Positions 4,161 to 8,524 of a DNA stretch of 8,524 nucleotides are shown piece after piece. Positions within the stretch are counted from its first letter, which is position 1; every line of letters starts with the position of its first letter. The DNA comes from DATIBL01 sp035457505. GTDB taxonomy: Bacteria; Patescibacteriota; Minisyncoccia; Phycocordibacterales; UBA6899. Location: contig DATIBL010000090.1 of NCBI GenBank assembly GCA_035457505.1, positions 1 through 8,524 of the forward strand, written 5' to 3'. The notes beneath the pieces are model-generated. The model had not been told where the DNA came from. It saw nothing but the letters and a program-made list of their open reading frames with translations, and did not search any database. The position numbers and the translations under genes were made by a program.

Positions 4161-4190
4161 TTGCGTTGACGCGCCCCGGTCGCGTATCCT
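4161..4190 (+). promoter_or_regulatory. Candidate promoter of the QueF-like gene
   Basis: TTGCGT (4161-4166) and TATCCT (4185-4190) are spaced by 18 bases, divergent from the tRNA-Met promoter and about 30 bases before the start codon. Confidence 0.5.
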
Positions 4191-4220
4191 ACCCTTTCAG
4201 AGGGTGTACTGGAGATATTC

Positions 4221-4661
4221 ATGAGTGAAAAGCGCGCCACGGCCGAGAAGCCTGCCAAGCAATGGAGCGATCGAAGTATCCTGAAGACAATTCCGAATCC
4301 ATCGGAGCGGGGATTTGAGATCAAGATCAAAAACCCCGAGATCACGTTTCTCGGGGCGCAGAATCAGCCAGATTTTGCTACGGCGTACATCACGATGTAT
4401 CCGCGCGATACGGCAATAGAGCTTCGGTCGCTGAAACTCTATTTCTTCCAATTTCGAGATCGCGTGATTTCATACGAGCGTCTTATCAATGTCGTCTATG
4501 ACGATCTGATCGCTGTGTACAATCCGCTACGGCTTCGGATCGTGATGACGCTTTTTGCGCGCGGCGGGATCAGTTCCCGGCTCGCGATCGATTCCGACTG
4601 GGCGATCCGCGGTGGGAAAGAAGAATTCCGCGACTGGGTCGGACAGCCCGAAGAATGGTAG
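4221..4661 (+). CDS. queF: QueF-family T-fold protein lacking the catalytic cysteine
   Basis: The product has 146 residues; the ATG is preceded by GGAG (4211-4214) at 6 bases. The family match is clear: QPDFATAYITMYP (49-61), ELRSLKLYFFQFRDR (67-81), and LFARGGISSRLAID (111-124) follow QueF (7-cyano-7-deazaguanine reductase, the NADPH-dependent step that makes preQ1 for queuosine). By alignment to the remembered Bacillus subtilis protein, the general acid Asp (Asp62) is D51 and the substrate-binding Glu97 is E86. Cys55, which forms the thioimide with preQ0, is L44 (TFLGAQNQPDF in place of TSLCPKTGQPDF), and His96 is Y85. It is therefore probably not an ordinary preQ0 reductase; it may have a changed reaction, a binding role or lost function. 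No other queuosine genes are in the window. The gene is single, with its own promoter and terminator. Confidence 0.85.
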   Translation: MSEKRATAEKPAKQWSDRSILKTIPNPSERGFEIKIKNPEITFLGAQNQPDFATAYITMYPRDTAIELRSLKLYFFQFRDRVISYERLINVVYDDLIAVYNPLRLRIVMTLFARGGISSRLAIDSDWAIRGGKEEFRDWVGQPEEW

Positions 4662-4681
4662 CCCCCGAGCGGGGCTTTTTG
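4660..4681 (+). terminator. Intrinsic terminator of the QueF-like gene
   Basis: AGCCCC, loop CGAGC, GGGGCT, then TTTTTGTT. It overlaps the TAG stop codon. Confidence 0.9.
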
Positions 4682-4744
4682 TTATGGGGAAACCTCCTGA
4701 TTTATCCAGCGTCCTCAACGTCGTTTGCTGGATGCGCATATGAG

Positions 4745-4772
4745 TTGCAAAAAGCGCGCCTCGGCCTAGGAT
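4745..4772 (+). promoter_or_regulatory. Candidate promoter of the penicillin-binding protein gene
   Basis: TTGCAA (4745-4750) and TAGGAT (4767-4772) are spaced by 16 bases, leaving a leader of about 40 bases before the start at 4820. Confidence 0.55.
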
Positions 4773-4819
4773 GGGTGCAGATTTCTTTTCAACGCTCAAT
4801 ACCAAAGGAGGGTGCAGAA

Positions 4820-7366
4820 ATGGGTCGGAATGTGCCGGACGGCAGTGGGACCAATCGACCCAAGCGCCGTCGCATTGTGATATGGATCCTCGGATCATTC
4901 GCGCTCGCCGCGGGGTGCGTCGCACTCGGACTCGAATACGGTCCGTCGGTGGTCGAACGAGTTGATCGTGCGTACCCGGAACTTTTCCAGGAACGTCTCG
5001 CGCTTGTCGATATCTCACCGCTCGCGTCGAAGTATTTTCGCGAGGAGTCTGATGTCGTCGCTGGTGGGCGCAAGGTCGCGTGTTTCTCAAACCCGGAACA
5101 TCGCAAAGTGATCAAGCTTCCGAGCGATATACCGCCACTCTTTGCGCATGCCATCCTTGCGTCTGAGGATAAGACATTCTACGAGCACAACGGCGTTGAT
5201 GCCTGGGCGATCGGGCGCGCAGGGGGGAAGAGTGCTCTTGGCTTGAGTCGATCCGGTGCCTCAACGCTTGAGATGCAGATCGCGAAAAATGTCGTTGGTC
5301 GCATGGGCCGCGCAACGCTTTTCGACAAGATGCGCGAGGCGGTGATGGCCCTTCGGATCGATCGCATGCTCACAAAGCAGGAGATCTTTCTCACGTACGT
5401 GAACATGCCGTACTTTGGCTTCGGCCAATATGGCATCGAAGCAGCCAGCCGCTATTACTTCCGTAAGTCGGCAAAGGACCTTGATCTTGCTCAGGTGTCG
5501 CTCGTCGTGTCGCTCGTCAATAAGCCGCGTGTACTTGAGCGGGCATACTTCGGAAAGGATGATCCTGCCTCGCAGAAGGCGGCCATGGACGATGCCCTTC
5601 TCGGTGCTCGTCGCGTGGTGCGCCTCATGCATGAAGAGGGATTTATTTCGGGTGCGGAATACGATGATGCCATGGTGCGCCTCAGTTCTGCCGAGAGCCT
5701 CGCTTTTGCTCCGTTCGGCTCTGGCTGTGCATCGGACGATTCCGGTCGGTATTACACCGAGCATGTTCGTATCGAGACGAACAAGACATTGCTCGCGAAC
5801 GGTCTCCCGACCTTGAATAGCGGGGGATACCAGCTCTATCTTTCGCGCGACGAAGAGATTCAGGAACTCCTGAACCTTGCGGTTGAAAAGACCGTCACGA
5901 CGTACAAGGATCGGCACAAGAACGATCCCGACGTGGATCAGATCCGCGCCGCAGCGTATGCGATTGAGTTTACGGGCAAGGTGCTCGGCATGGTCGGCAA
6001 TATCGACTTTGCAAAGCTCAAGTTCAATGTCGCGACAGATGGCTGGCGTCAGGCAGGTTCGACATTCAAGCCGTTCACCTATGGGGGATTTGTCGAAAGG
6101 CTTGTCGAACAGGTGCTTGCAGAAGAGCCTGGCGCCGTTACGCTCGATGAGATTACTGCGTCTGCGATGAAGCGCTGCACGGTGCTCGATCAAGGGCCTT
6201 TTGGCGTTCGGATGGGGAACGGCAAGATCCATCACGTTGATAATTTCCGTCCGACCAAGAAGGAGGAGCGTCAATACTATGGCCAGGTTTCGTGCTACGA
6301 GGCGGTCGGCCGCTCGCTCAACGTTGCGGCGATGCGTGCGGGGCAGGCGGCGAGCATGGACCGGATCATCAGCCTCATCTATCGATTGGGAATGCCGAAG
6401 GATGAGAAGCATCTCATCCCGGCGTACCCTACGACGGCGATCGGAGCCGCTGAGGTCAATCTGTTCGGCATGTCGAGCTTGATCGCTCTTGTAAACGGCG
6501 GATACAAGATCGCACCGACTTTTGTGAACGACGTGTGCGACGCGAATGGCAAGTCGGTCGTGCATTTCGATTCGCCGGATCCGCTCGATCCGAGTGTCCG
6601 TATCCCGCATCAGTGCGATCCCGACGGAAAGACGTTCGTTCCGGGTCCGCGCGTGACGCATCCGGCCGTGTCGGCAGTCATGATGCAGGTGCTTCAGGGT
6701 CCGCTTGATCCTGTGATCGGAACTGCGAAGTCGCTCCGGAACGGGATCGTTCCTGGGGTCGACATCTACGATATGCACAAGCTCAAGCCTTCGGAACTCA
6801 AGGCGAGACAGCTTTCCTTCCCAGTCGATACGGCTGGTGTCATCGCTGGCAAGACGGGGACCGCGACGAACGCGGATGGGAAGACATCCGACGTTTGGCT
6901 CCTTCTCTTCATCCCTGGTCCTGTCGGGCACCCGGAAAAGGGCGTCATGCTCGCATTCTGGATGGGAAAGGACAGCAAGGATGGTCTCGGCGGGCGCGAT
7001 TCGTTCAAATCAGGTCGTCCCGAAACTGGCGGCCGCAACTGGACGCACTCTGCCGCAATGATCCTCAAGTTCTTGCAGGATGAGCGCGGGCTACTGAAGC
7101 CCGAGCATCGGTTCGTCCCTGTTGCGGAGGATGATGCCTCGCGCGGACTCTCGAAAGAGCGCCCGTACTACGAGATCCCCCAGCGTTTCGGGGATGCGTA
7201 CGATGAGCCGACGATCATTGACCCGGCTGATCCCGCCGTCGATCCTGCGCTCGTGGAGGAGCTTCATCGCGCACTTGAGGAAGAAGCTCAGCAAGCTCCG
7301 ACCGGTGAGTCCGTCCCCGAAGACGGCACCCCGGAGGTCGACCCGACCCAAGTTCCGAGCGATTGA
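4820..7366 (+). CDS. Class A penicillin-binding protein (glycosyltransferase 51 plus transpeptidase)
   Basis: The product has 848 residues. The start ATG at 4820 follows a strong AAAGGAGG (4804-4811); the open frame extends upstream to 4655 but that part lies in a terminator and promoter. A basic N-terminus (KRRR) and one membrane anchor (about 19-41) place the rest outside the membrane. The GT51 domain (about 90-290) shows ASEDKTFYEHNG with catalytic E116, GASTLEMQIAKN (146-157; the second Gln of the usual GASTxTQQ is retained, the first is Met), and a KQEIFLTYVN motif. This domain polymerises lipid II. The transpeptidase domain has S414-T-F-K417 (nucleophile S414), S499-L-N501 and K678-T-G-T681, all three penicillin-binding motifs, so cross-linking activity is expected. 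A Pro/Glu/Asp-rich tail of about 80 residues ends the protein. The next gene is a putative lytic transglycosylase. The family is sure; the paralogue name is not. Confidence 0.95.
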   Translation: MGRNVPDGSGTNRPKRRRIVIWILGSFALAAGCVALGLEYGPSVVERVDRAYPELFQERLALVDISPLASKYFREESDVVAGGRKVACFSNPEHRKVIKLPSDIPPLFAHAILASEDKTFYEHNGVDAWAIGRAGGKSALGLSRSGASTLEMQIAKNVVGRMGRATLFDKMREAVMALRIDRMLTKQEIFLTYVNMPYFGFGQYGIEAASRYYFRKSAKDLDLAQVSLVVSLVNKPRVLERAYFGKDDPASQKAAMDDALLGARRVVRLMHEEGFISGAEYDDAMVRLSSAESLAFAPFGSGCASDDSGRYYTEHVRIETNKTLLANGLPTLNSGGYQLYLSRDEEIQELLNLAVEKTVTTYKDRHKNDPDVDQIRAAAYAIEFTGKVLGMVGNIDFAKLKFNVATDGWRQAGSTFKPFTYGGFVERLVEQVLAEEPGAVTLDEITASAMKRCTVLDQGPFGVRMGNGKIHHVDNFRPTKKEERQYYGQVSCYEAVGRSLNVAAMRAGQAASMDRIISLIYRLGMPKDEKHLIPAYPTTAIGAAEVNLFGMSSLIALVNGGYKIAPTFVNDVCDANGKSVVHFDSPDPLDPSVRIPHQCDPDGKTFVPGPRVTHPAVSAVMMQVLQGPLDPVIGTAKSLRNGIVPGVDIYDMHKLKPSELKARQLSFPVDTAGVIAGKTGTATNADGKTSDVWLLLFIPGPVGHPEKGVMLAFWMGKDSKDGLGGRDSFKSGRPETGGRNWTHSAAMILKFLQDERGLLKPEHRFVPVAEDDASRGLSKERPYYEIPQRFGDAYDEPTIIDPADPAVDPALVEELHRALEEEAQQAPTGESVPEDGTPEVDPTQVPSD

Positions 7367-7380
7367 TCTGTTCAAAAGCG

Positions 7381-7410
7381 ATCCCGCCAAAGTGGCGGGG
7401 TTTTCTTTTT
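7381..7410 (+). terminator. Intrinsic terminator of the penicillin-binding protein gene
   Basis: ATCCCGCC, loop AAAGT, GGCGGGGT, then TTTCTTTTT, 15 bases after the TGA stop. Confidence 0.92.
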
Positions 7411-7464
7411 CCTCCCCTCGCGTATGGTTGGAGGAGGCTCTTTTATAAAAATACGGAGGACATC

Positions 7465-8524
7465 ATGAATGTCGCGGGCTTTGTTGGCATCATTGCGATG
7501 GTGATCATCGTATGCGCCGCGATCGCAGGAATTCTCTCGATCGGACCGACTGTCCCTGGTCTTTCGCGCCGTCGTGCGGTGTTCTGGGCGGTCTTCGGAC
7601 TCCTTTTTGGTGCCGTACTGATCGCGCTTTCGACTCGTGCCGAAGCTGGCGGATCGACGATCACCGATGCGGACGTGCTCACCGCGCGCGTGCGGATGGC
7701 GCAGGATGCGCTGCGGAACGATGCGGCGATCTCGATTGCCGATCTCGATACGCACACCGTGCGCGAGAAATTGACGAAGTGCGTCCGCGTGAAGGGGAAG
7801 AAGAAGCCGGTCTGTACTGCGAGTTTCCGCAATGTGGTGAAACAGCGCCTGACTCGCCGGATCACGCTCTCCGCGCTCGATGAGGCGACAGGCGAGATCC
7901 ATACGATCGCGCTTGCCGTTCCGCATCCGCTTCCGGAGAGCGGCTTCCCGTATACCGTCCTTACGCCCGGCTACCACGTCGAGCATCTTGCCGGCCGCGG
8001 CGTCGTGCGGCTGGTCTTCCGCGTATGGAAAGATGGACAGGAGCTTGCCGTGCTTGCCGCCAAGCACCCATGGGTCCCGTCGCGCTATTGGTCGTCGAAA
8101 GATCTCGAGCTGGTGTTTAATCGTGCGGAAGCCATCGTGTATACGCAGCCGGTTCCGCACTTCCTCGATCGCCAAGAAACGTTCGAGCTTGTGAAGGAAG
8201 GTTTCGTGTATTGGACGAACGAGGCCAGGAATGCACTCGCTGAACTTCGTGCCGCGCGCGCTCTCTCGCTCACATATCCGGATCGGCCGCTCGCCGACAC
8301 CATCAGTCCAGAACTCCTGATCGCGCTCGGCGCTATCGAGCAGATGGACGACCGTCAATTTCTCGACGATCCCGATCGCACGGCCGATACGGTTGCTCTG
8401 CACTATGCGCTCAATCGCGAGGAAGCATTCAGTCGCTCGGTCTCGTCGGCAAACGCCCGGGGCGCGTATCAGTTCACCGAGAAGAACGGCAATGGGACGT
8501 ACACACTCGTGGTGCGGACCTATC
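7465..8524 (+). CDS. Membrane-anchored SLT-type lytic transglycosylase (3' partial)
   Basis: The frame is open from ATG 7465 (GGAGGA at 7455-7460, 4 bases upstream) to the window edge, giving 353 residues. Two hydrophobic segments occur at about 5-27 and 38-57, followed by an extracytoplasmic region. Near the cut end, REEAFSRSVSSANARGAYQF (318-337) matches the soluble lytic transglycosylase signature E-S-x-F...S-x-x-x-A-x-G-x-x-Q, with E319 as likely catalytic Glu and Q336 as the conserved Gln. Such enzymes cleave the MurNAc-GlcNAc bond to 1,6-anhydro products. The middle (60-310) is a family-specific domain I do not recognise, with a CVRVKGKKKPVC loop holding two cysteines that might form a disulfide. 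A TATAAA (7444-7449) just after the upstream terminator may be its -10. The enzymatic domain is truncated, so the call rests on its first motif and the cell-wall neighbour. Confidence 0.7.
   Translation, partial: MNVAGFVGIIAMVIIVCAAIAGILSIGPTVPGLSRRRAVFWAVFGLLFGAVLIALSTRAEAGGSTITDADVLTARVRMAQDALRNDAAISIADLDTHTVREKLTKCVRVKGKKKPVCTASFRNVVKQRLTRRITLSALDEATGEIHTIALAVPHPLPESGFPYTVLTPGYHVEHLAGRGVVRLVFRVWKDGQELAVLAAKHPWVPSRYWSSKDLELVFNRAEAIVYTQPVPHFLDRQETFELVKEGFVYWTNEARNALAELRAARALSLTYPDRPLADTISPELLIALGAIEQMDDRQFLDDPDRTADTVALHYALNREEAFSRSVSSANARGAYQFTEKNGNGTYTLVVRTY

Noticed and set aside
4655..4819. Upstream extension of the penicillin-binding protein to ATG 4655
   Set aside because: This stretch contains the preceding terminator and a promoter; a strong Shine-Dalgarno site points to 4820.
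5261..6931. 556-codon minus-strand open frame
   Set aside because: Shadow of the penicillin-binding protein gene, caused by codon bias; Arg/His-rich and without motifs.
7372..8403. 343-codon minus-strand open frame
   Set aside because: Antisense shadow of the transglycosylase gene, whose plus frame has a good ribosome site and recognisable motif.

Overview
The window looks like a bacterial chromosome segment of roughly mid-50s percent GC. It uses the standard code: TGA stops sit immediately before terminators, for example at the end of the penicillin-binding protein gene. Five scattered single tRNA genes with mixed CCA encoding, short intergenic gaps, a membrane-anchored HEPN-type protein and many hypothetical or divergent proteins resemble Candidate Phyla Radiation (Patescibacteria) genomes. 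That placement is inference; no rRNA or ribosomal protein is present to test it.

Layout. 1-612 is the 3' part of a two-helix membrane protein whose cytoplasmic domain ends in an RNxxxH HEPN-like motif. 610-900 has no gene; it holds two related structured repeats, the first with a perfect 16-bp inverted repeat that starts on the preceding stop codon. 958-1407 is an unrecognised small protein. 1474-1903 (minus strand) has two tRNA-Thr genes (CGT and GGT) separated by a repeat-core-repeat element that duplicates the 3' end of tRNA-Thr(GGT). 2104-2724 (minus) is an isoprenylcysteine-methyltransferase-like membrane protein with an apparently leaderless promoter. 2772-3116 (plus) is the initiator tRNA gene with a strong promoter and terminator, followed by a second repeat-core-repeat element that duplicates its 3' end and terminator. 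3197-4093 (minus) is tRNA-Met, then a LAGLIDADG homing endonuclease whose reading frame ends inside the tRNA-Asp gene that follows it. 4221-4661 (plus) is a QueF-fold protein lacking the nucleophilic cysteine. 4820-7366 is a class A penicillin-binding protein, and 7465 to the window end is a membrane-anchored SLT-type lytic transglycosylase cut by the window edge.

How the parts relate. The last two genes form a peptidoglycan synthesis and remodelling pair. The tRNA region looks like a hot spot for small elements. Two different tRNA genes carry element copies with a shared core: common single-stranded motifs, and helices whose sequences differ but whose pairing is kept. Each copy is bounded by direct repeats that begin in the T-arm side of the tRNA 3' end. 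Neither core is long enough to encode a recombinase. This element family and the tRNA-Asp-associated homing endonuclease are the best candidates for something undescribed.
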